A stretch of DNA of 56,651 nt from Bacteroidota bacterium (GTDB lineage Bacteria; Bacteroidota; Bacteroidia; 2-12-FULL-35-15): positions 1 to 56,651 of the forward strand of contig JADJHE010000024.1 in the NCBI GenBank assembly GCA_016707685.1, read 5' to 3'. Every line of letters begins with the position of its first letter. The first letter of the stretch is position 1. The notes under the pieces were generated by a model. That model did not search any database and was not told the DNA's origin. It saw nothing but the letters and a program-made list of their open reading frames with translations. Position numbers and translations under genes: made by a program. Shown piece by piece: positions 37,780-46,439 of this stretch.

Positions 37780-39318
37780 ATGGCAATTTTAGGAGCGATA
37801 ATTAAACGAACATTTGAGCTGAGAGGGAGAATGCCCAAAATGCGCAGGGTGAATGGTGTTCGTCAGCAACAAAAAGTACTTAAAAAACTGTTATCCAAAG
37901 CAGAATTCACTGCTTTTGGTGAACACTACAATTTCTCGAAAATATTAAGCGATCCCAACACATTGGATGCTTTCCGAAGTTCGGTGCCTACACACGATTA
38001 CAATTCCATGTACAAGAATTGGTGGTACCGTTCCTTAAAAGGCGAAAAAAATGTTTGTTGGCCTAAAAAGATAAAATACTTTGCCTTGAGTTCCGGAACA
38101 TCCGAGTCGGCAAGTAAATCCATTCCGGTTACAAGCGACATGATTAAGGCGATTGTGAAAACAACCACCAACCAATTAACTTGTCAGGCAAAAATTGATT
38201 TACCAAAAGAACATTTCGAACGTAAAGTATTAATGGTAGGTGGTAGCACCGACTTAAAATACAATGGTGTTTATTACGAAGGAGATTTGAGTGGTATCAC
38301 TACTGGTAATGTTCCTTTCTACGCACAAAACTTTAGTAAGCCTGGAAAAGAAATCTCTAAACAAAAAGATTGGGAAAAGAAATTAGAGGAGATTACTAAG
38401 AATGCTCCTAACTGGGATATCGGAATTATTTGCGGTGTTCCTGCTTGGATACAAATATTGTTTCAACGCATCATCAAAGAATACAATGTAAACAACATCC
38501 ATGATATTTGGCCCAACCTAAAAGTGTATGTACACGGTGGTGTTTCATTCGCTCCCTACAAAAAAGGGTTTGAGAAATTATTGGGTCAGCCCTTGATGTA
38601 TTTTGATACCTATTTGGCTTCCGAAGGATTCGTTGCTTTTCAGGATCGTCCAGATGCTGAAGGTATGCGAATGGTATTAGATGTTGGTATTTATTACGAG
38701 TTTGTTCCGTTCAACGATAAAAACTTTGATAGCGATGGTGTGATGGTGGAGAATCCACAAGTATTGCACATTGGTGAAGTAAAAGAAGGTGAGGAGTATG
38801 CTTTGTTATTATCTACTTGCTCGGGAGCTTGGCGTTATTTGATTGGCGATGTAGTGAAATTTTCGAACTTAAAAAATTACGAAATCATCATTACAGGTCG
38901 TACCAAACATTTTTTGAGTTTGTGTGGTGAGCATCTTTCGCAAGATAACATGAACAAAGCCATTGAATTGGTGTCGAAAGAATTGAACATTGATGTAAAA
39001 GAATTTACAGTAACAGGTATTTCGTTTGAAGGCATGTTTGCACACCATTGGTACATTGGTACCGATGATAAAGTAGATTCAAAAGTGTTTAAACAATTAT
39101 TGGATAATCATTTAAAGGAATTAAATGACGATTACAAAGTGGAACGCATTGCAGCATTAAAAGATGTAATCGTTGATATTTTACCTGCCGATACCTTTTA
39201 TGAGTTTATGCGATTAAAAGGAAAAGCAGGTGCACAAAATAAATTTCCACGTGTGTTAAAGAACAAACAATTGCATGAGTGGAAAGATTATTTAGTATTA
39301 AATAAATTACAAGCCTAA
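37780..39318 (+). CDS. GH3-family acyl-acid amido synthetase
   Basis: 512 residues, similar in length to other bacterial GH3 proteins. Three ATP/AMP-binding motifs of the acyl-adenylate superfamily are visible: ALSSGTSESASKSIP (near 105), TYLASEGFVAF (near 283) and GAWRYLIGDVVKF (near 349). In plants GH3 enzymes adenylate jasmonate, auxin or similar acids and join them to an amino acid. The substrates of bacterial members are mostly unknown. No signal peptide is present, so it is cytoplasmic. The LysE-type exporter gene starts immediately after the stop with no gap, which suggests that the product, or a related amino acid, is exported. Confidence 0.85.
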   Translation: MAILGAIIKRTFELRGRMPKMRRVNGVRQQQKVLKKLLSKAEFTAFGEHYNFSKILSDPNTLDAFRSSVPTHDYNSMYKNWWYRSLKGEKNVCWPKKIKYFALSSGTSESASKSIPVTSDMIKAIVKTTTNQLTCQAKIDLPKEHFERKVLMVGGSTDLKYNGVYYEGDLSGITTGNVPFYAQNFSKPGKEISKQKDWEKKLEEITKNAPNWDIGIICGVPAWIQILFQRIIKEYNVNNIHDIWPNLKVYVHGGVSFAPYKKGFEKLLGQPLMYFDTYLASEGFVAFQDRPDAEGMRMVLDVGIYYEFVPFNDKNFDSDGVMVENPQVLHIGEVKEGEEYALLLSTCSGAWRYLIGDVVKFSNLKNYEIIITGRTKHFLSLCGEHLSQDNMNKAIELVSKELNIDVKEFTVTGISFEGMFAHHWYIGTDDKVDSKVFKQLLDNHLKELNDDYKVERIAALKDVIVDILPADTFYEFMRLKGKAGAQNKFPRVLKNKQLHEWKDYLVLNKLQA

Positions 39319-39948
39319 ATGATTAGCTTAATCTATCAAACAGTAGTCATTGTTATTCTCTTGTCCTTTTCGTTCGGACCGGCATTTTTTGCTTTGTTAA
39401 ATACAAGCATCAAACATGGTTCAAGAGAAGGATCACTTTTGGCAATTGGTGTGGTGTTAAGCGATTTGTTTGTTTGTTTATTGGTGATTTATTTAATCAG
39501 TTTGGGTGCTACTCGTTACATTCAAGATGAAAAAAATCAACGCTTCATGGGTATTATGGCCGGTGTTTTATTAGTCGTGTTTGGTTCTTTCTATTTTAAA
39601 AAGCCTGTTAAAAAAAGTGATGATACCATTGAACTGGCAAGTCCGTCTACTAAAAATTTAATCTTAAAAGGATTTTTCTTGAACCTGTTGAACCCTGCGG
39701 TATGGCTGCTTTGGTTGGGTAACGTAACTGCAGTGAGTAAAACATTCAATTACTCTGTTATCAAAATGTTGATTTATTTTGGAATCACATTAGGCTTGGT
39801 ATTAACAGTAGAAATATTTAAAGCATCGCTTGCTTCAAAAATCAAACGTTATTTAACTGAAAAGTTGATGCGCATGTTTAATTACACTACCGGTGTATTG
39901 CTAATTGCCTTCGGTATTGGTTTGATGTATAAACATTATTTCAGTTAA
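39319..39948 (+). CDS. LysE/RhtB-family exporter
   Basis: 209 residues with about six hydrophobic helices. The first segment SFSFGPAFFALLNTSIKHGSREG and the later FFLNLLNPAVWLLWLG carry the family's conserved Gly-Pro and Asn-Pro turns. LysE/RhtB proteins export amino acids and related small molecules driven by the proton gradient. The start abuts the GH3 stop (39316-39318), so the two are almost certainly one operon. The substrate is inferred only from this neighbour. Confidence 0.82.
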   Translation: MISLIYQTVVIVILLSFSFGPAFFALLNTSIKHGSREGSLLAIGVVLSDLFVCLLVIYLISLGATRYIQDEKNQRFMGIMAGVLLVVFGSFYFKKPVKKSDDTIELASPSTKNLILKGFFLNLLNPAVWLLWLGNVTAVSKTFNYSVIKMLIYFGITLGLVLTVEIFKASLASKIKRYLTEKLMRMFNYTTGVLLIAFGIGLMYKHYFS

Positions 39949-39954
39949 TTGATT

Positions 39955-40186
39955 TTGCAGGTGATAACACCTGCAATGGCCACCATTATAGATATGAAAC
40001 CCTTGTTGGTGTTATCACCAACAAGAATTCTTACATCAATCACATTATAGCCTTTGTTGGTGTTATCACCAACAAGATTTATCTAGTCGATTTTTGCAGG
40101 TGGATAACACCTGCAATGGCCCCCAAAGATTTATGGGTATTTTACATTTTAGTATCAGAAGCCTTTGTTGGTGTTATCACCAACAA
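39955..40186. repeat. REP palindromes on the 3' side of RAYT-1
   Basis: Five near-identical palindromes of two arm types. Type A (TTGCAGGTG ATAA CACCTGCAA) is at 39955-39976 and, with one extra G in the loop, 40094-40116. Type B (TTGTTGGTG TTAT CACCAACAA) is at 40003-40024, 40054-40075 and 40165-40186. Read on one strand, both types share the core GGTGTTATCACC and differ only in the outer arms, and the two types face opposite ways. This is the layout of paired REP elements around a RAYT gene. The same units lie on the other side of the gene. Confidence 0.88.
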
Positions 40187-40201
40187 AATTTTTTGACTCA
40201 A

Positions 40202-40753
40202 TCACATTATCGTTTCATAATGTGTTAAAAATCCAAAATCATCCTTACCAGTCATATAAAAATTAGCGCTGGAAAAAGGATAGTCTTCTGCAAGTTCTGA
40301 TAAAAACCATTTTTTATGTAAGGGATTCTTATGAATATAATTCAGCTTTTGTAAAAGAGTATTCGTGTTATCCAATTCAAACCACAATGGATTTCTTTCC
40401 CATATTTGATATCTTCTATCCTTTGCATTGACAAGGATGTCATCTAGAAAATTTGAATCGATTTTAACTAAGTTAAATTTGATTTGTTGTGCAGTGAATT
40501 TTAAAAAATCTCGTTGTATTTCTTCCTTTTTATGTCCATTTTCAATTTTCCATATTAGATGTATGTGATTGGGCATAATTACAAATGCTAAAATTACTAC
40601 ACGTTTATTCTCTACTAAAAAAAGTAGACTGTTAAGGATGATGTTTTTGTGGTCATTGTTGTCCAATAGTTTTAGCCAGTTTAAGTTCGTTGCTGTAAAG
40701 AAATAAACGTCAGATTTTTTTCTATAACTAATCATAAAGATTTTTTTTGCCAT
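40202..40753 (-). mobile_element. REP-associated tyrosine transposase RAYT-1 (IS200-like Y1 family)
   Basis: 183 residues from the ATG at 40753. The frame is open upstream through TTG codons, but those lie inside a palindrome. The HUH motif is in FVIMPNHIHLIW, and KLNYIHKNPLHKKW followed by DYPFSSANFYMTG is typical of Y1_Tnp RAYT proteins. The catalytic Tyr is probably Y137 in the region RRYQIWERN or in LNYIHKNP, which I cannot decide by eye. The gene is bracketed on both sides by palindromes of two types. RAYTs are domesticated single-strand transposases that process REP palindromes. Confidence 0.88.
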
Positions 40754-41005
40754 TGTTAGTGTTATCACCAACAAAGATTCTTTTAGTTGATTTTGCAGGT
40801 GATAACACCTGCAAAGGCTAATGTTTTTAATTATGTTATTCTGCCCATGTTGGTGTTATCACCAACATGTTTTCGCCCTTTTCGCCCTTGTTTGTGTTAT
40901 CACCAATAGAGATTCATTTTTTGATTTTGCAGGTGATAACACCTGCAAAGGCTGATGTTTTTAATTATGTTATTTATCTGCCCATGTTGGTGTTATCACC
41001 AACAT
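40753..41005. repeat. REP palindromes on the 5' side of RAYT-1, with a duplicated BIME-like unit
   Basis: Type B palindromes are at 40753-40774 (one mismatch, touching the RAYT start codon), 40846-40869, about 40888-40908 (diverged) and 40983-41005. Type A palindromes are at 40793-40814 and 40927-40948. A unit of about 80 bases, type A + spacer AATGTTTTTAATTATGTTAT or close variant + type B, occurs at 40788-40869 and again at 40921-41005 with few differences. This is a tandem BIME-like duplication. Confidence 0.88.
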
Positions 41006-41006
41006 T

Positions 41007-42070
41007 TTAATCAAACAAATCCAGCTGATCCTTTTTCGGTTTCGGACGCTCGAACACACTTAAATCATATTGAAATTTTACTTTGTTGGGCATGTGTTTT
41101 TTTACTGCCATGCTAAACAATTGATGAATGGATGCAGCAATGTTTCCTTCGCCACGCATACGTGTTCCATAGCGCGAATCACTTAATTGTCCGCCATGCA
41201 TAGACGCAATATGATTCAATACCTTATCCGCTCTATCAGGAAAGTTTTTATGAATCCAATCTTTGAAGATGTCACCAATAGAACCATTTAAACGCACCAA
41301 GGTCATTCCAGCAATGGAGGCACCGCTGTTGGCTGACGCTTCAATCAGTTCAGGAATTTCATCGCTGTTTAATCCAGGAATGATGGGTGCTGTCATTACA
41401 CCAACTGGTATTCCTGCTTTGCTCAATGTTTCAATCACACGCAATCTGTTTTTTGCGGTTACGGTGCGTGGTTCCATTTTCTGACGAAGCTCTTCGCGCA
41501 AACTGGTGATGGAGATCATTACATGAATCAATTTTAATTTTGCCATCTCTTGAAGCAAATCAATATCACGCAAAATCAAATTGTTTTGGTAATCATGCTT
41601 GCTGGATGTTTAAATTTTAAAAGTACTTCCAGCATTTGCCTCGTGATTTTTAATTCACGTTCTACCGGTTGGTAACAATCCGTATTGCCCGAAAACATTA
41701 TCGGAGATACTTCCCAATTTTTATTCATGAATTGTTTTTCGAGCAGTTGAGGTGCATTGGGTTTGGCAATTATTTTTCGTTCGAAATCCAATCCAGCGCT
41801 GTAACCCCAATATTCGTGGGTGTTACGAGCGTAGCAGTAAATGCATCCATGTTCGCAACCTTGGTAAGGATTCATGGAGTACATGCCGGGTATGTCCGGA
41901 CTTTTTACCACGTTCACAATCTTTTTAGGATGCTCGTAAAAGATTTGTGTTTTTTCATTGCTCAACAAAGGTTCATCCAATACTTCATCGTGCTCGGTAA
42001 CGTATTTGTTTTTTAAAAACTTGTTATCGGTGTTTATTTGTGAACCTCTGCCTTTGAAATAGTCGTCCAT
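41007..42070 (-). CDS. Radical SAM protein, PA0069 / SPL-related family (one frameshift)
   Basis: About 354 residues. The N-terminal half (42070 to about 41580) has MYSMNPYQGCEHGCIYCYARN, where CxxxCxxC binds the [4Fe-4S] cluster. At about 41578 one A is missing from an A-run. Restoring it continues MITKNNLILRDIDLLQEM into the C-terminal half, which includes HVMISITSLREELRQ and MTAPIIPGLNSDEIPELIE, and ends PKKDQLDLFD. Members resemble spore photoproduct lyase in the core, but their reaction is not known. The final palindrome of the REP block ends 2 bases after the stop. Confidence 0.82.
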
Positions 42071-42453
42071 GTTTTTTTAGTGAATAGTGAATAGTAAATA
42101 GGGATTAGGGTTTAGTTGTTCTCAATTAGCTTATATATTAACATTTATCCTCTTTGCGTTTCTTTGCGTAAAACCTTTGCTCCCGATAGCTATCGGGACT
42201 TTGCGGTTAAACCTTCCCATGTTCTCGACTCCGCCTGACTGCCGGCAAGGCAGGCTCGAACAGACAACACACAGATAGATGTAAAAATCATAATTGCCAA
42301 TATTTCACAAATCGCACATCTCACATCTAACATCTCACATCTAAAAAAACTACAAAACACTTTCTTCCATATTACTAATAATCTTAGCAATTTGAATCAA
42401 TTAATTCACGATTATTGAGAATTGTTTTATCTTTAATAGAACAAAACAATTGT
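42071..42453. repeat. Intergenic repeat block between radical SAM and SpoIIE-type genes
   Basis: No gene is visible in these 383 bases. They contain GAATAGTGAATAGTAAATAG near 42080, words of the type CTTTGCGTTTCTTTGCGTAA near 42150, the exact 18-base palindrome TCCCGATAGCTATCGGGA (42181-42198), the hairpin CTGCCGGCAAGGCAG near 42240, and a run of CATCTAACATCTCACATCTA words near 42315-42340. The hairpin resembles CTGCCGACAGGCAG at about 44650, and the CATCTAA words resemble those near 1.5 kb. These look like dispersed non-coding repeats. Confidence 0.7.
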
Positions 42454-43506
42454 ATGAAACACATTCTCTTTACCATCGCATTTTTAGTAGTACTTAGTAG
42501 TAATCAATTAATGGCAGAAACATTTTTTGATTCCATCAATCATGCGGAGCACCACCACACACCATTGGAAATTTTATCCGGTAGTGGCGATGATTCCATT
42601 GTTTGCTACAAACAAGCACATCGTAATATTTATGTGGTGATAACTGTGTTGATTGTAGTGATTGCTTTAATCACCATTCGTTTGTTGTTGATGAATAAAA
42701 AAACAAACAAAATTCTAAAAGCAAAAAACGAAATCATTGAAGAGAAAAATAAAAACATTACCGATAGCATCAATTATGCAAAACGTTTGCAAAATGCCAT
42801 TCTTCCTCCTCGCTCCGTAGTAGAAGCTACCTTGCCGCAACATTTTATTTTATACATGCCCAAAGACATTGTGAGTGGCGATTTTTATTGGGTATCGCAT
42901 CACGAAACGAAGTTTATGGTAGCTGCTGTGGATTGCACCGGACATGGTGTTCCCGGAGCATTGTTGAGTGTAGTTGGTCATAATGCCTTGCACCAAACTG
43001 TAAACGAATTAGGGATAACACAACCCAGCAATGTGTTGGATTCCATGAATACCATCATCAAAAATATTTTACATCAGGATAAAGACAGCGATATCAAAGA
43101 TGGAATGGACATGGCTTTGTGTACCTTCAACAAAGAAACCATGATGCTGGAATATGCAGGTGCAAACAATCCATTGTACATTGTGTCGGATAAAACATTA
43201 AACATCATCAAACCATCGCGTTTGACTGTTGGTAGTGTAGAGGAGACCGTTGTAGAACCACCAAAAAACAATTCCATTCAATTAAAAAAAGGAGATTGTT
43301 TTTATATTTTCAGTGATGGTTATGCCGATCAGTTTGGTGGACCCAACAATAAAAAATTCAAATCGAGCCGCTTGCAGGAATTATTAATTGAGATCAATGA
43401 TAAACCCATGCAAGAACAACGTCAGTTGGTTTGCGATGCCTTTATTCAATGGAAAGGCAATTACGAACAGGTGGACGATGTATTGGTAATAGGTATACGT
43501 GTATAG
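42454..43506 (+). CDS. Membrane-anchored PP2C/SpoIIE-type serine phosphatase
   Basis: 350 residues from the ATG at 42454. A signal-like segment (ITFAFLVVLSS region) is followed by a short periplasmic part, one membrane helix (IYVVITVLIVVIALITIRLLL) in pieces, a coiled-coil linker (AKNEIIEEKNKNITDSINYAKRLQNAIL in pieces) and a phosphatase domain. Metal-binding positions are in DIVSGDFYW, DCTGHGVPGALLS and FSDGYADQFGG. Such proteins dephosphorylate anti-sigma-antagonist-like partners in other phyla. The partner here is unknown. dinB starts directly after the stop. Confidence 0.85.
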   Translation: MKHILFTIAFLVVLSSNQLMAETFFDSINHAEHHHTPLEILSGSGDDSIVCYKQAHRNIYVVITVLIVVIALITIRLLLMNKKTNKILKAKNEIIEEKNKNITDSINYAKRLQNAILPPRSVVEATLPQHFILYMPKDIVSGDFYWVSHHETKFMVAAVDCTGHGVPGALLSVVGHNALHQTVNELGITQPSNVLDSMNTIIKNILHQDKDSDIKDGMDMALCTFNKETMMLEYAGANNPLYIVSDKTLNIIKPSRLTVGSVEETVVEPPKNNSIQLKKGDCFYIFSDGYADQFGGPNNKKFKSSRLQELLIEINDKPMQEQRQLVCDAFIQWKGNYEQVDDVLVIGIRV

Positions 43507-44592
43507 ATGACCAGAAAGATTATCCATATTGATATGGATGCATTTTATGCATCGGTGGAACAACGGGATAATCCGGAATACAGAGGAAAACCAATTGTGG
43601 TGGGCGGACCGCCCGAAGGTAGAGGAGGAGTAGTGTCCACTGCTAGTTATGAAGCACGCAAATTTGGGATACGCTCCGCAATGCCCAGCAAAAAAGCAAA
43701 AGAACTTTGTCCCGATGCCATATTTGTATACCCACGCTTTGAAGCTTACAAAGAAGCAAGCCGAAAAATCAGAGAAATATTTCAACGTTATACCGATTTA
43801 ATAGAACCACTTTCATTGGATGAAGCATTTTTGGATGTTACCGAAGATAAATTAGGCATTGGCTCTGCCATGGAAATTGCTACGCAAATAAAACAAGCTA
43901 TAAAAGACGAAACAGGACTAACAGCTTCGGCAGGTGTAAGCTCCAGTAAGTTTGTTGCAAAAATTTGTTCCGACTTGCAAAAGCCCGATGGGCTTACCTT
44001 TATTGGTCCTTCCAAGATAGAAGCCTTTATGGAAAAATTACCGGTAGAGCGATTTTTTGGTGTAGGAAAAGTTACGGCCGACCGAATGAAAAAAATGGGC
44101 TTGCATACAGGAGCCGATTTAAAAGCAATGACGGAGCAGGATTTGATTCATTATTTTGGAAAAGCAGGTAAATTTTTTTACAAGATAGTACGTGGAATAG
44201 ACAACCGAGAAGTGCAGCCCCACCTCGAACACAAAAGCATGGGTGCCGAAGATACCTTTAGTTATGATTTAACGGAGCTGGAAGAGATGAATGAAAAGTT
44301 GGAAAAAATTGCCAACACGGTTTGCAGGCGATTGGAGAAATACAATTTAAAAGGAAGAACCATTACATTAAAAATTAAGTACCACGATTTTAAACAAATT
44401 ACCCGCAACCAGAGTTTTGATAAACTACTGAATGATTACGAAACTATTGTGAATACAGCCAAACAGCTTTTGATAAACACCGATTTAAACAATAAAAAAA
44501 TACGCTTGCTGGGAATTTCTTTGTCCAATTTTATTGAATTGGATGCTCCTGTAAAAAAGAAAAAAACGAATGGGCAGTTGGAGTTGTTTTAG
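43507..44592 (+). CDS. dinB: DNA polymerase IV (Y family)
   Basis: 361 residues. Catalytic regions KIIHIDMDAFYASVEQRDNP and PLSLDEAFLDVTED, and the KVTADRMKKMG helix-hairpin-helix, are intact. The C-terminus NGQLELF is a beta-clamp-binding motif. Pol IV bypasses lesions in translesion synthesis. It starts immediately after the phosphatase stop at 43506, which suggests a shared transcript, and is followed by the RAYT-2 element. Confidence 0.94.
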   Translation: MTRKIIHIDMDAFYASVEQRDNPEYRGKPIVVGGPPEGRGGVVSTASYEARKFGIRSAMPSKKAKELCPDAIFVYPRFEAYKEASRKIREIFQRYTDLIEPLSLDEAFLDVTEDKLGIGSAMEIATQIKQAIKDETGLTASAGVSSSKFVAKICSDLQKPDGLTFIGPSKIEAFMEKLPVERFFGVGKVTADRMKKMGLHTGADLKAMTEQDLIHYFGKAGKFFYKIVRGIDNREVQPHLEHKSMGAEDTFSYDLTELEEMNEKLEKIANTVCRRLEKYNLKGRTITLKIKYHDFKQITRNQSFDKLLNDYETIVNTAKQLLINTDLNNKKIRLLGISLSNFIELDAPVKKKKTNGQLELF

Positions 44593-44634
44593 GATTGTTT
44601 TGTTAAGGCTTACTTTGCTAGGGCTTATTTCGTT

Positions 44635-44669
44635 AGGCGTAACGCCTGTCTGCCGACAGGCAGGTACTG
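44635..44669. repeat. Hairpin cluster 5' of RAYT-2
   Basis: GGCGTAACGCC (self-complementary arms) is followed directly by CCTGTCTGCCGACAGGCAGG, which can form two alternative hairpins. A related hairpin lies near 42240. These lie just outside the RAYT-2 inverted repeat. Confidence 0.6.
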
Positions 44670-44684
44670 CTAGATTCTTTGTTA

Positions 44685-44728
44685 GGCGTAGCGTCCCGCT
44701 ACGTCTTCATTAACAAGGCGTCTCGCCT
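44685..44728. repeat. Left terminal inverted repeat of the RAYT-2 element
   Basis: 44 bases made of two hairpins: CGTAGCG TCC CGCTACG and GGCG TCT CGCC, separated by TTCAT and TAACAA. The reverse complement of 45341-45384 is identical except in the 5-base spacer between the two. Confidence 0.88.
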
Positions 44729-44775
44729 GAAATTTATTTAACAAATTAAATTTAGCTTTATATTTATTATTACTT

Positions 44776-45339
44776 ATGTCAACAGGATACCAAATAAAAG
44801 AACAAGACAAACTATACTTTATTACATTACAAGTAGTAGAATGGGTAGATATTTTCAGCAGAGAAACATATCGCAAAATCATTACAGACAATTTAGAGTA
44901 TTGTATTAAAAATAAAGGCTTAGAAATATATGCTTGGGTAATCATGTCTAATCATGTTCATTTATTGGCAAAAAGTAATACCAATAATTTAAGTTCAACT
45001 ATCCGTGATTTCAAAAGCTATACAAGTAAACTAATTTTGGAACAAATTCAAGCAATAAATGAAAGTAGAAAAGATTGGATGTTAAAAATATTTGAGACCG
45101 CTGCATTTGACAAAAAACGAAATACGAACTACCAATTTTGGACACATGACAACCATGCAGAACATATTTTTTCAAATAAATTCATGGAACAAAAATTAGA
45201 TTATATTCATTTTAATCCTGTACGCGCAGGCATAGTTGAAAAGCCGGAAGATTATATTTATTCAAGCGCAAAAGACTATGCCGGTGAAAAAGGCATTATT
45301 ACAATTGAAAAAATAGTTGTGAGATGGAAAACAATTTGA
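44776..45339 (+). mobile_element. REP-associated tyrosine transposase RAYT-2 (IS200-like Y1 family)
   Basis: 187 residues. WVIMSNHVHLLAKSN carries the HUH motif and DYIHFNPVRAGIVEKPEDY with IYSSAKDYAG the C-terminal Y1_Tnp pattern common in Bacteroidota RAYTs. A candidate catalytic Tyr is in KLDYIHFNP. It differs in sequence from RAYT-1 (different spacing and residues around HUH) and has different palindromes. The gene lies between 44-base two-hairpin inverted repeats, together about 700 bases, which could be mobilised as a unit. Confidence 0.9.
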
Positions 45340-45340
45340 T

Positions 45341-45384
45341 AGGCGAGACGCCTTGTTAAAATGGACGTAGCGGGACGCTACGCC
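45341..45384. repeat. Right terminal inverted repeat of the RAYT-2 element
   Basis: Starts AGGCGAGACGCCTTGTTA and ends GACGTAGCGGGACGCTACG plus CC. It begins one base after the transposase stop, and its reverse complement matches the left repeat except for the spacer. Low-error sequence ends soon after it. Confidence 0.88.
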
Positions 45385-45584
45385 CAACGGGTTTTAATTT
45401 GAATGTCCATTGCTTTTTTAAAATTAACTAAAATGCTCTTCAAGGCATTGTGTTATTTTGGTTTTTATACAATATGTTTTGTTACAGTAGCCTGATTTCA
45501 AATATACTCAAATTTGTATTCTGAATTAAACTGCCCAAATGAGCTAGATTTCTATTATATAGATTGAGATAAAACCTATTTAAC

Positions 45585-46427
45585 CTAATACCGTATCAAC
45601 TTTTTGATTGTCAAAATTTTTGTCGCCTTAATATTATTCTTTTCATGCTCAAATTGCTTATTTGTAGTTTCAATTAAGGCAATCCAGTCTCCACAATACA
45701 TTGGATTAATGTCATTCTCATCTTCACCTTCAATATCAAAAGTTGCGTTTACCTCAATTTTGCCAATCAGCTCAAATAAGTCGTTATACGTTTTTCTGAA
45801 CCCGTTCGCTGGAAACCATCCAATGAATGCTCCTCCTAAAGTCTGAGGACAATTTATATGCAAAACTTCAGACTTTATATAATCAATAAGTTCTGGTTTT
45901 TCTTTTTTATTTTATTCTGTCATCGTGCAATAAGGTTAAATCCAAATTTAGACTTGTGTTCAGCTTCAAGTATTATTGCGCCTCCAAAGTTTCCATTCAA
46001 CAACTTAAATGATAAACAGTCACCTGCATTATATTTTGGATTTTTGGTCTTTCTTTTAGCTACTGGCCTTACCTTCGGATTTTTAATTTTTAATAAAAAT
46101 TTATCTAATGCGATTTTTCTTTTTTAATGTCATTTTCTTCGCCCTCTAATTCTCTCCATATTTTCAAATCAATTTCTGTTCCAATAATTTGATTTACTTT
46201 TTCAAAGACCATATTGTTTAAGGAAACAGTTTCCCATTTGTGCTAACGCCAATGCAAACCAAAAATTGGTAAACTCCTCTGGATCATCAATTAAGTCAGT
46301 ATGTTTCGCAATGTTTTATTAGAAATAATTTCAGGTTTCATACCATCATTGTAGTAGTCGAAAAAATTCCTCCACAAATTTCGCTAGAAGTGTCATTGTC
46401 TTTTATTCCCGTTCCCCAAGCTCCCAT
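45585..46427 (-). pseudogene. DUF4259-family protein, broken by several frameshifts
   Basis: Reading the minus strand across frames gives a coherent product. It starts at 46427 with MGAWGTGIKDND, the DUF4259 signature. It continues through NDGMKPEIISNKTLRN, FTNFWFALALAQMGNC, MVFEKVNQIIGTEIDLKIW, RKIALDKFLLKIKNPKV and YNAGDCLSFKLLNGNFGGAI, and ends with TLGGAFIGWFPANGFRKTY and an acidic stretch. At least five one- or two-base shifts separate these pieces. The function is unknown. The C-terminal half resembles immunity-type domains, which is a guess. Confidence 0.7.
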
Positions 46428-46439
46428 AATTAATTCAAT

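Noticed and set aside
39955..41005. Regular palindromic repeats that could be taken for a CRISPR array
   Set aside because: Spacers vary widely in length, some are repeated, the palindromes are near-perfect hairpins in both orientations, and a RAYT gene lies in the middle. No cas genes are present.
41007..41579. A separate gene downstream of the radical SAM gene
   Set aside because: Adding one A at about 41578 joins both parts into one protein of normal family length.
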